A stretch of DNA of 64,000 nt from Trichoplax adhaerens (Eukaryota; Placozoa; Uniplacotomia; Trichoplacea; Trichoplacidae): contig NW_002060963.1 in NCBI RefSeq assembly GCF_000150275.1, forward strand, positions 917,284 through 981,283, written 5' to 3'. Both the position numbers and the translations under genes were made by a program. Shown here one piece after another: positions 1 to 11,702 of the stretch; position 1 is the stretch's first letter, and every line of letters starts with the position of its first letter. The notes below the pieces were generated by a model. It was given only the letters and a program-made list of their open reading frames with translations, was not told where the DNA came from and made no database searches.

Positions 1-24
1 TTTAGCTACTGTTTGATTATTATT

Positions 25-396
25 CTACGCCATAATGCTGTACATGATGAGCATTTTTTCCTTTTTTTTTTGAACCATGTTATGGTATAGCATCACGGAT
101 GAGAAAGCCATAGACAGCTTTGAAATTCCATAGAAGAAAAATAGATTATAGTAGACACAAACAATAGTATAGACGGAAGGATAGGTTAAAGCCGACTTTA
201 TATATAGAACTGCATATAATAGTCTAGTAGCAATTGAAAAGTTAGCTATGGGTATATCGATAGGTGTATCTTCTATCATCGATTGTATAGTTATACATGC
301 ATACAGTATTGTAAACGGGACAATCTCAACGATCAAGAAAGCCAATAATAACAGACTATCCAGTTTTCTATCGTTTATTATTACCGTTAAAATGAA
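25..396 (-). pseudogene. Rhodopsin-type GPCR 3' fragment (last two membrane helices)
   Basis: An open frame runs on the minus strand from about 396 to a stop at 25. It reads as two hydrophobic helices joined by a polar loop, then a short basic tail with a KKKEK run. The first helix starts after a basic NDRKLD stretch and contains IVEIVPFTILYA, as expected for helix 6; the second contains YPSVYTIVCVYYNLFF, where helix 7 of a class A receptor normally carries NPxxY, here not conserved. A stop at 397-399 closes the frame upstream, and I find no clear acceptor or helices 1-5 next to it. It could be the last exon of a divergent receptor whose other exons I missed, or a decayed fragment. No ATG start is present in the frame. 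Confidence 0.4.
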
Positions 397-3300
397 TTAT
401 TTTTAGCATTATAATTGCTGGAATACACCTGGAATTTTAGGCTTGTGATTTGTAATAGATAATTTCAAATTTGGTTAATACCATTAATACTAAAATTATC
501 CTTAACTTGATTGGGTTATAATGATAAAGATAACAGTAGCGCTTATTAGTAGTGGACCCAGGTTATAAAATGTCAATAAAGGATAGAAAAATGGAAACTT
601 TTCATCGCTGACTTATCTCCTAAGAGTGTCCGATACCTACAAAAGCAATCCCGTAATTCTAAATGTTTATTAGGATTCGTCATAATCAATTTTTTCTTAA
701 TCCTATTATCATGTCAATTAAAATCAAGAAAATAATAGCCAATGACTTAACTAGAAGAACAATTCGTATCAATGTTTAGATCCAATAGAATGTTTTAGAA
801 ATTATAAGAAAATTAAAATATAATATTTTACCCATATTACACCTTACACCGTCTTAGAAGACATTGATCTACAGTACAACTGTAATGACCAAGAAATTAG
901 AAATCGAAAGATTTTTTTCAATGAAATGAATTATTCCAACAATATGTTTTGTAGATAATATAATCAGGAGTCTCGTTAAAAAGAGAATCAAAATATTAAT
1001 TGCCACTGCTTAGGCACTATGGAGTAACTTTGTCTAAATACAAAATAAAAAATGAGCTGATTTACATTATTTGCTTTACAGACTAATACCATCTGTACTT
1101 AAAAAGTCGTCGAAATAGAAGGAAAAAATTTGAAAAAATGATGGATAAATTGAACTTTTTTATCGCTATTAATATAAAAATTAAAATAGGCTATTTGACC
1201 AATAGGAGATAGATCGAGTATATACTTTTAATCTAATATAAACTATTGATGCAATTTATAAAATGATGCTTCCTTTCCTTCATTATTTGCCCTATTACTC
1301 CTAGACTGCTGAAAAAATTTTCACTTTGGGGAAGAGGGATGCACCAAATTTTTAGAAATTTTATTCATTTATGCAATTGTACATCTTATAACAAAGAGAT
1401 TAAAGAAACCGAAATATCCTGTTATTAATGATTGACATCTGCAGCATCAGCTAGCAATAAATGACAGACTGTTAGCGAAAGATATTTTCTTGGTCTATAA
1501 ATCATTTCAATTGTTCTACGAAATATCCTACTGTTATACATTATGTCTAAATACAGTATACGCGTATATCTGCATAAGTTTAAATGGAAAAGCGATAATT
1601 GGTCAACAAAATACGATACCAAAACTTCCTACTATAATTTCATTATGGAAATAAATGACGTAACTTAATACTACAGATGCCAACTGTTCCTTGCCTAATA
1701 GAATCCATACCAGTGATAATTGAATCAAGTTTAGAGCATTGACACTATATTCTACATTATTTTCCTCTTTTCCATTCACTTATAGTAGGCCCAATTGGTT
1801 GCATAATAGAATTGAACAACTATGGTAATATTCATCTTCTGAATAAGAGTTTTGACTCAATTGTGGAAGTACATGGTAAAGTATATATCTGCATATTTTT
1901 AAATACAAAAGCGATAATCAGTCTACAAAATATGACAGTAGAATTTCCTTCTATAAATTTATTATGAAAAATAAGTAACGTGACTCTGTGCTATCGATAC
2001 TAGTTTTTCTTGCCTGATAGAATCCATATCAGTGATAATTAAATCAAGTAGAGCATTGACACTCCATTCTATATTATTTTCCATCACTTTCCATCCCTTT
2101 CCAATTGATTGCGTAATACGCATTATTAAGCATCTATGGTAATATGCATAATCTTCTACTTAAGACGTTCCTGCTCATTTGCTGAAGTTTACGTGATGCA
2201 TACCCGTAGTTTTTCCAAGCGACTATTTTGATGAAGCAAAGATAATCCTTTGTACATACTACTCTAGACTGGTATGCAAATTGCATACAACAAGATTGAT
2301 CATGAATAGATTAATAAATTTGTAACGAAAAAAAATGAGTAATAGAATTCGATATACTTCAACCAATTGAAGATCTTAATTGCATCCATATCGAATTATA
2401 CAGCAACTGCTAGTTGCAATTAGTCTTTAACAGTGAATGAAGTACGATAAATACCCTACTATGGCTCATTTTACTCAAAACAGTGTGTTAGACGTTAAAA
2501 TAATTAAACGTCAGAAGTGACTAGTTGCTAATTACAACACATGTTTACATCAATAGCTTCGAAATTTTTGTTACGCTGTCCTATCTCACTATATATATAC
2601 ATACTGATATAATCAATAGTTCTTACCAAGCCCAAATGATGTAAATGAGCAAAAATGTTGCAAGCATTTTTACTGTATTGTACAAGATGCACCATTTTGG
2701 CAAGAAAGAGGTAATAATATAGTTATAATTGACGAAATTGAAACGATAACCGCCATAGCCTAATAAAGTATCATGAAATAATTGTTATAAAATAATTATT
2801 ATCATTTTTGACGTCATTTCCTAATAAATGATTTGATAATTTTCTCTTTAGTATTGTCTGTCAATGCCATCTTTTCATACTTATCGTCCAGTTACGTCAA
2901 ATAGCGATTATGTAATATATAAAATTTATCACTAATCGGTTTATTCGTTTTAATAGACTCATCATAAAATTTATGCATTCGATATACGAAGATGCATAAA
3001 AAAGTACGTCATATACTTGTCAATTAAAGAGTTTTCATTTATTATATGAAATTCTACAACTAGCCAATGTATTCACATTAATACAAATTAATCACGAAAT
3101 TTACAGATCTGATGAGCGAATACAAGCACAAATTACGACATAAATTTATCCATTATCAGAATGATAATTATAACATTGTGAGAGTCTCCATTCGTTCTAT
3201 AAAAATTTTCATTACTAAGTTGTTTTTTCCATTTTAACACAAGTTGAAGGTGAAATTTATAGATCTGATGAGTCAATGTAGAGAAAAAGTACAGCATAAG

Positions 3301-4277
3301 GTAGATATGTTATTATTTTGATGATGATGCTAGGTAAGACCCTTCATTTATCTTTTTAGATACTAGACGCATCTGTACTATCGATAAATAATGACCTTAT
3401 ATTCGATAAAAAAAAAAACGCCGTAATCACAACAAAAAGACGATAAACTTTTGTAAGATCGTAAGGAAATTGAAGATACTTACGCGTCTATTGCACACCC
3501 TAAGATCGTCGATTTATTGAAAATCTAGTACAAAGCAGTCGCTATTAACTGTTAATAAAATCTTAAGAAATATCAGCTGATATTGCAATAGCCACATTTA
3601 GTAACTTAATTGGTTTTTAAACTATTTAAATAATCAAATTCTGTTGCAAAATTATTATAACTCTCTTTTATGATGTAGTAGTGATTTTATTTATTTACTG
3701 TTATACCTGTCGTGCAGTATGTCTATGTACAGCATTTACGCTAAATGCTTCAATCTTTTCGAAGCATTTTGCAATACCTTATATAAACATAAGAATAACA
3801 CTTGTGGTATAGGCATGCATCATGATACTTTAGTCAGGCATTTGAAGACGAGAACAGAGCAATAGACAAAGTAGATAGAATGCATTATACTGTTGACAGG
3901 AAAATAATTATACGTATATAATTAATTACTGTTAATAAGCCTCAATACAAGAAATACATTCAAAAACCCTTTATTGATTATACGTATCGATCTGTAATAA
4001 GTTTACATAATACGACAAAAACAAATGATCCAAGAGAACGATAGCGATATCGATATTTGATTATAGAGTCTATTTAATCCTTTAACATATCTGAGATAAA
4101 AGTATCAGGAAAGATTTGTTACATGACTGTGTTAGCGTAACTGTATTCTCTACATTAAAAATTGTAATTATTATCATCGCCTTCTAAAATCATCCTCACT
4201 AACAAGTTATTGCAAACCAAGAATCGGATATATATTTTTGGTTGCTAAAATTTAAAGATTAATATGGATTAATTAAA
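397..4277. other. Gene-poor A+T-rich intergenic region
   Basis: Apart from the tandem duplication near 1565-2200 and a short repeated motif (aaatttacagatctgatgag-like) near 3097 and 3255, I see no exon that extends into a family I recognise. Short open frames here are scattered and lack matching splice sites. Confidence 0.5.
1565..2200. repeat. Diverged tandem duplication, about 317-bp unit, two copies
   Basis: Unit 1 begins at about 1565 and unit 2 at about 1883. Both start with tatatctgcata and share, in the same order, aaaagcgataat, a run ending tagaatccata.cagtgataattaa/gaatcaagt, gagcattgacact, ttccatt-rich sequence, an ATTGaTTGCrTAATA block and ctatggtaatat. Identity looks moderate (roughly 75-80% by eye, with small indels), so the duplication is old. 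Neither copy has a sustained reading frame. Confidence 0.7.
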
Positions 4278-7200
4278 TTAATTTAACTCAGGTTCTTCGC
4301 CTAATCGCTTTTTGATCCGTAATAGTAATGTCGTGGTCCATTGGTCAAGGCGTGATATTTTATCATAATCTTTGATCTGTAAAGAGCGGTATTACATTTG
4401 ACAGTTAGCAGCTTAGCAAAAAGCAATTTATTGATATAAAGTTATCAAGTGTTAAGGATTGTAAGTAGCTGATACGACAAAAAAGCCCTTTTGCATACCA
4501 TGTTGCGTTAGACAGTAATAATTACTTACGTGATCAGTAAATTCATCAACATTTTCTTCTTCACCAGCACAAATAAGTTTCTTTGATAAATTAGATAACA
4601 AAATTAACTATTAGCATAAATCAGGTGGATTAATCCGGGACATTAAAAGACAGAAATTGGTAGCTTTTCTTCATTCCATCATTTTTTGCCGAGCATACCA
4701 ACCTCAATTAATTTGCATTCTCTAGAGTCTTGAAACGCTGGATACATTCCACAATATTTTTCAGCCGCATGCTATGTAAAATGTAATTTTGAATTTTAAC
4801 CAGTACGTACAGACAGTAGTTATAACGAATTGCTTCCTACCTTAGCATCCAGAAAATCTTGGCACATATGACATAAGGAGGCTTTGAAGAAGTACTCCTT
4901 GCAGCTATATTTTAATAAAGTATTTTCCAGGCTAGCAGCCGCTACCTATGATTGAAACTTGAAATTATTACGATGATATCTAACACAATACATGATATGC
5001 CATTTCGACATTCAGAACTAATGATGTCTTGTACAGTAGTTTATGATAATAAATCAACCGTAAATATGCTCAACATTTCTTAAGGTAAGATGAATAATTT
5101 AAAAATAAGCCATACAAATCGTAATAATCTTCAAAATTTTATACACTACTACACCAAATAATAACGGATTAATAAACCATGGTTACAATATCTATAAATT
5201 ATCGTTGATAACGATTAAATTAATTAGCCTTTTATCAAATATCATACTAATTCAATTAGATTTATATCTCAATACAACCACACATCCATTAAAAGTATGT
5301 GCGATAACAGGAACTACAGCTTTTTATTATATCAAAATTACTGACCTCTTCGTATATCTCAATAGCCTTTCGATAATCTTCTAATTGAGCTGCATACATA
5401 GCTACGCGAAGTAGGCACTTGTTTGCTGAACTAGTCGTTATGATATTTCAACATGGGTATTAATTTATTATAGAATTTACACCGAGTCTTTACTGTACTC
5501 AGGCAGTTGTATTAAAAATGCTGTTTGTCTAGTTTTAAACGGTTTTCGATAGGTACATGGTTAGAAACATACATCGCTTGACAACGAGAGATACACACCT
5601 GGTTGAATCTTCTCCTCTGTAATAATCTGCTGCTTTTTCATAATTTGCCATTGCCTACGAAAGCATGGTTATTTACTAACAAATCGTATATATTGCGCTA
5701 TGACATAGATGGTTGATGACTTCGAATTAGCATAAGTTCATATCTATTTTGAAAATTACGTAGCGAAAATAAGTTATGGCAACGCGAAATCAAACCTTGT
5801 CTACTTCCGTTAGTTCATTTTCGTAAATCTCAGCAATTGATATGTGATGCTTTGCAGCGATACTGAATCTTCCCTGGATGCCATATAGTGAACAAATATT
5901 TATTATACTGCGGGGTATACGATGATATGTTGTACATACTACTGATATTATTTATAATTACTATGATTTGAATGATAATTTTCTTATTGCTTTCGCTTTC
6001 TGTTGCAATTATTATAAATAATATTATTTACCATGTCCGTAAAGATTTCGACGGCTTTATTAAGAGATTCGATAGCCTCTGTTGGAAGATAATCAACATA
6101 AGATCGTACGTATGTTATGAGAAAGGTATTTGCAATATAGCTGTAGATAACAAATTAGCCAAGCGTACATACTTTCAGGTTCAGATTTCTTAAAACATGT
6201 TGCAGCATCTACGAAGAAGGATGCAGCCTCATGCCGACTTTGAAGATGGATTTTGAGCCGTGCAGCTTCGCAAAATGCTCCAGCGGCCTCTGTAAAGGTA
6301 ATATTACCAAGCACATAGAGGTTATATATCTCTAGTGACTTTAGTGCCATATAGATTCAATCAGGTTGCATAGCAAAATATTGTATTACTGATGTAATTT
6401 GATCTAGCAGAAACAATTTAATATAGATGAGCATATTTTGCCAGGCTTACCGCTCCATTTCTTGGCCATTTTGAATGAATTGCCAGCGCGTTGATATAAG
6501 TCACAGGCATCTTCCAATTTTGAAGTAGCTCCTCCTCTGTATTTGAAATGAAGTTGAAGACATTAATGATAGAGCCCAGTGAAAAGCAGTAAGCACATAT
6601 GTTGTATTTTAAAATTAAGATTTATAAGTGGATTTGAAGGATTTAACGGTAAAAATGCTTTTAAAACTGAGAGAATGACAGTTTAACTTTAAGAATAGAG
6701 GCTGAGATGGAAAAGCTGATGTAGATGTTTAATTTTCAGCAAATTACATTTCTATAGTTAAGTTTGTAATAATAAATACTGTACCAGTAGTTATTTTAAC
6801 GCAAAGAATAATATCTATGCTGTGTTGAAGTTAGCAAAACTGTCCTTCTGCCATTGTAGCGAATACGCATAATTTAAATAAGGTATGAGTATAGTAAGTA
6901 CGCAAATAACGCTCTCAAAGTTTTACCAGCCTATATTTACTTCGTTATACTCGCATAATGCCAATGAAAATGTTATAGCATCATTAATCATTTCACCTTT
7001 CATTTATATTTGATGAATAGAGTATCAACCTTTAACAAGCAAGTATACGTGACAATGAATTAAGAAATACTTGTACTGTCAATTGTGCTGCATATATTAA
7101 CTTGTTAGCAACGGTAAGTTCATATGGGCGGCGAAAACCCAGCGTCGAATCAAGAACTAGACCTATTTGGTCAAATCCTTTCCAAAACTCGACGCTGGTC

Positions 7201-10200
7201 TCCCAAAATATAAAATTTAAGCAAAACCTTGTGTGTAAATATATTAGATCATTTCGTATTATTCTTTTAATAAAATAAGATTAAAGAGTCTAATGTCATT
7301 AAGGAAAATCATCCATTCACAAAATCTACTTGCAATTTTAATTGACAGTGTGGTTGTCCTGTTCAATATCTGAAATTTTCCTCTTGAGCTAATGTTATGT
7401 TATGCTTACAAATGCGAAATATTTGTGCAATAATAGTCACGCACAGCATTCGAAAGGGAGTTTTCTAATCTTACATAATAATATATAAGTCCTCAATATC
7501 ATTAGTAATTAGTAGGATACCTGCTACAAAACACGCAGTTATTCGTCGTTTACACCGTTGCAGTACACTTGTACAGAATCATTTTAATCACGTTAGCCAA
7601 AAGCTTACCTATGGCATTAAAATTTAGGAACAATAGCATGATAATTGCACGCATCCAATTAAGAATCAAGAAGAAGGTGGCATTAAAATAAAGCGACAAG
7701 CCGGTTACCCCCTGGAGTAAAAGACTATGGCTAATAAACTCTAGTACAAAATTGAGTATCTATCATAATTAATTGGTAAGTTAATGGCAGTCATTAGTCA
7801 ATCCTAATTACCCTATGTCGTAAGGACATAAAATATCAATATTCAGATTTTATTGAAAAAGTAGCTTAGCGACTCTATCCGGAGCAGAATTGTTGGCATC
7901 CCAAGTTAGAAATGTGATTGATCGCTAAGCTTCTTGAACTGTGCCGTCCGTAAACGTAATCATAACTCAAAATATACTATACAACTTGAATATTGTCTTT
8001 ACTAAAGGAAGATAAACTAGATTGGAGTCTAAGAGGGTGCAATTATTCCATCACTGCGAGGGTATACACTTTAAAAGATCGATTGATGATGATATAGCTA
8101 GTTCTATTTTCACGGTCAACAAACAGGGTGTACAGTTGCAAGCTACTTATTATTCGTTGGAGGCAAGACAGTAGAATGAATACAGTAATCAAAAGATTAG
8201 GTCGCAAAAAGAAGGACATAAATGGGTTTAAGTTACCTGGTAAACAAGCAATATAATTCAAAATTATTCATCAACATTGAATCCGCAGTGACTTTTTTCA
8301 ATGCAGTGTGACTACCGTATACGGGACTAAATTACGGTCAATTATAAAACTCTTGATGAAGGGTAACAAGGAATTAAGGTACGTTGACCATCATCTATTC
8401 ATTGTTAAAGTTGGAAAACTTTTCTACGAATTACCTGGACTACAAAATAGCTTGAAAAGTCCACTAACAATCGCTATTTTAATGATTGCCCGTGAATGCA
8501 CGTAGTCAATTGTAAATTGGATAATGTACGCTACCCTATGCAATGATAAACGCCTACCAGAAACTAGCGTTATTTGGGTTTTCAAATTGTACGGTAGCTA
8601 TATGAAATGATCATCTCTAATTCTCAATACAAGGATAAGCTTGATTCCAACATCATAGGCTATATACTACAGCTTCATGAAATTTTATGCCATGATGTCT
8701 AGCGAATCTTGTTGTGTTCACAAGCTGAGGATAGTTTTACGATCTATTGTCCTATGTATCGAATGCTTACTTCAATAACGAGAATGAAATTGCCGTCAGT
8801 GTTTGTTTTAAAGAGTCTCGATGGAATCGGTAGAAAGACTGTGTAGGGTGGAATAACGTTTTACGATCTATCGTCGTATTTATGGAATACTAATTTTCAT
8901 AGTAAGAATGAAATGATCGATAGTGTTTATGTTTTCAAGAGCGTAAATGGAATTGGTCGAAAGCCTGCGTCGAGCCAAATGATGATTTACGATCTGTTGT
9001 CCTTCTTTTTATCCAATGCTTCTTTCCATAACGAGAATGATGATCGATAGCGCTTATGTTTTAAAGAGTCTCGATGGAATCGGTAGAAAGCTTGTGTAGA
9101 AGAGTAGAGCCGAATGATGTTTTACAATCGATCGTCCTATTTATCCAATGCTTATTTCCATCATGAGAATGAAATGATGGATGGTGTTTATGTTTTACAA
9201 GAGTCTATATAGAGTCGGCAGAGAGCCTGTGTCGAACAGTAGAGCCGATGTTTACAATCGATCGTCCTATTTAGCTAATGGTTATTTCCATAACAAGAAT
9301 GAAATCAGCATCGATGGTGTGTACTCGTATGTTGGAAAGGAATGGAAATGGAATCGGTCGAAAGTTTGTGTTGTGCAGTCGAGTCAAATGATGGAAAGTA
9401 GCACCCAGTTTAGAAGATTGTTCCATCAGCAATAAGAATCTTAGCGAACGGATGATGATCGTTTTGTAGAGTACAACTCTATTCGAGTCAAGCCGTCAAG
9501 TATCCAAGAAAATGGTCATAACTCTATTGCATGGAAGACCATTTCTAAACGACTACAACGACTAGACATTTATGCAATCGTTTCCCGTGTTGTTTTGTTC
9601 GATCGCTCGACTAGCTCATCTGCCATTTTATTGGAAAGCAAGTTAGTGACATTGAAAAGACTAGAATCATTCATTACACAATTATGATGGCCGTTGTAGT
9701 TACATGAATAATTCAAAATTCAAAATGGATACATGATGAAGAAGATGCTCTCCCGTTGTACATGACTGTAGTTTTGTTTAACTTGTAGTACAGTGAAGAA
9801 AGTGCTACGATACCGCTTGTATTTACATAAGAAAAACTAGGAAGAAATGTTGTAAAATGGAATAAATTATGATCATGTTGACGATGTATGACGGTCAGAC
9901 AAGATACAAGTAGAAATAGACGATTGGAATGCGTTCGATACTATTATCCCTGTTACTTGCATGACTTTTATGTAGAGAGCAATTTATCCTTTCTTTACAA
10001 AAGCATCCAATCTACTCATAATCCATCCAAGTTTGACATGATATGAGTAGAAATGAACGTGGAGAAGGAGTTTTTGAATGATGATGATACCTATCTCCAT
10101 TCGTCTTTGCGTACAACTAGCCAAATAACACGTTCAACACGTATAAATCTCTATCCAATGAACAGTAAGACGCTATCATTACCCGAAAATGCTGCCAAAA

Positions 10201-10277
10201 AATCCTTGCGAAGACTTCTCTCTCTTTTGAGCTTGAGCAACAAACTCGAAACCCTTTTGCTCATTGACATCAGCCAT
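4278..10277 (-). CDS. NAPA: Alpha-SNAP (soluble NSF attachment protein)
   Basis: Adaptor that binds SNARE bundles and recruits the ATPase NSF to take them apart after membrane fusion. Eleven coding exons on the minus strand: 10277-10183, 6536-6451, 6289-6173, 6078-6032, 5873-5796, 5654-5599, 5430-5346, 4945-4841, 4771-4703, 4580-4530, 4376-4278. All phases agree, giving 295 residues, the same as the usual family length. Visible signatures are GFFGSIFGG near residue 25-33 (the N-terminal membrane-touching loop region), the TPR-like helices [14 protein letters not shown] and [25 protein letters not shown], and the C-terminal [18 protein letters not shown] that stimulates NSF. The C-terminal acidic end is GEEPELN. 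Exon 1 ([12 protein letters not shown]...) is 3.65 kb upstream of exon 2, far longer than the other introns; the 2+1 phase match and the resulting [12 protein letters not shown] junction support it. Confidence 0.93.
8735..9410. repeat. Tandem repeat, about 123-134 bp unit, five copies
   Basis: Copies begin near 8735, 8858, 8985, 9119 and 9249. Each carries ttTACgATCkATcGTCCTATTTAtcsAATGCTTatTTCCATaACGAGAATGA, then a GTTTATGTTTTaaaGAGtctcgATGGAATCGGTaGAAAGc block. Copies differ by substitutions and small indels. The array lies wholly inside the first intron of the alpha-SNAP gene. The last two copies fall in an 84-codon open frame on the plus strand (9181-9435), but the frame is broken in the other copies, so I do not call it a gene. 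Confidence 0.85.
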
Positions 10278-11702
10278 TTTGGAAAAGATTGCAGTCAAAA
10301 CCTGTCCACTCTTGTGGTAGTGTTGGAGGTTAATTGGAGTCAGATCCTGGTTTGCTGGTGCTTGATTGCCACCGCTGGAAACGTTATACTGAATCTTGTT
10401 TGTATCGCGGTGTATGGGAAGGTGGATAGAGAGAGTACATCACGCGTACTGTAGCACTGGTTAGCTACTGTAGGCTTTGTCGTAATATGGTCGCATTCAG
10501 TACTTTATAGCCTATAATAATCCATTTCATTTCTACACCATGTTGATTTAGTACCAACTGCATACAGTGCATGGACCGAGGACGACCGATTGATATTGTA
10601 GACAATGTACTGTAGAACAAGAAGGATTGGACGATCCATTGGTCAAGACTACACCGCAGTCAGTAGCGAATGCTCTATACTGTCTCTATAAAATTCAACG
10701 ACGACGTGGGTCAAGACGAAAAAGCAACATGATTTTGGGGTTAATTTCGTGGAAATCTTGTCCATTTCCTCCTTTAGCCAGGCAAAAAGATGAAAAAGAT
10801 CAAGCAATATCCCTACTATACGCTGTTTAGGTTATTCTATTGTAGATTGGGCATGTTTTAATGTACCTTAGATACTGTAGAAAGGGTAAAAACAAGACTA
10901 AAATGAAGGTTGCTAGCTCTGTTATTAGCCATCGTTGCTAACCAGGTTGCCATGATGTCATATTCTACATCATACCGAAAGACTGATGCTGTCATATTCT
11001 ATTTTTATAATCTCGTCAAGATCAAGCAATATCCCTACTATACGCTATTTAGGTTATTCTATTGTAGGTTGGGCATGTTTCAATGTACCTTAGATACTGT
11101 AGAAAGGGTAAAAACAAGACTAAAATGAAGGTTGCTAGCTCTGTTATTAGTCATCGTTGCTAGCCAGGTTGCCATGATATCCTATTCTACATCATACGGA
11201 ATTAACTGATGCTGTCATATTCTACAGTATTTTTAGAATCTCGTCTACAGTAGTGGGCAAATGGATGCCAAGCCATCTAGTCCCGATTAATACACCATCG
11301 CTAGCGCATGAATGACAGCACTGATCGAAAGGGAATCGATACGATTGATTGATTCTAGTACAAATTATGATGAAATTGGATTGATGAGACTACAATAACT
11401 GTTACGGAATGCTCAATGCGATGACATAGAAGTGGATAGAACTTGATATTCAAGCCAAGCTGGTTTGCATAAATTAAATCCAGACTCTAAGGAAGTGTCT
11501 ACAATACTGTATAACAGCATAATATGCTCTCCATAGGGTCCTTGGAATAGCCGATGGACAGTAAAATGAATATAAACCAGCATACTGGTACTACTATACT
11601 GTAGTACTATAGTGTACTGGACTGTAATGATGATGACTGGGCTGGTGCAAAAGTTCTCATACTCACTGCAATTAATTTTGATGCACGACGAGAGCTCCAG
11701 GT
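10278..11702. other. Spacer between divergent alpha-SNAP and coiled-coil genes
   Basis: About 1.4 kb between two genes whose starts face away from each other, so it should hold both promoters. It contains many short TACTGTA/GTACTGTA words and the 222-bp duplication at 10799-11247. No conserved protein frame was recognised. Confidence 0.5.
10799..11247. repeat. Recent tandem duplication, 222-bp unit, two copies
   Basis: The word gatcaagcaatatccctactatacgct occurs at 10799 and again at 11021. What follows is nearly identical for about 220 bp, including ttctattgtagrttgggcatgtt, agaaagggtaaaaacaagac, gttgctagctctgttattag and ccaggttgccatgat. By eye the copies differ at only about 10-15 positions plus a small indel, so this duplication is young compared with the one at 1565-2200. 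Confidence 0.9.

Noticed and set aside
7138-7198. 10-bp inverted repeat ccagcgtcga ... tcgacgctgg
   Set aside because: Arms are short and single-copy inside the alpha-SNAP intron; I could not link them to an element.
10053-10454. 133-codon plus-strand open frame
   Set aside because: It lies opposite the alpha-SNAP first exon; the minus strand reads a family-matching N-terminus with a correct donor, and the plus frame has no recognisable features.
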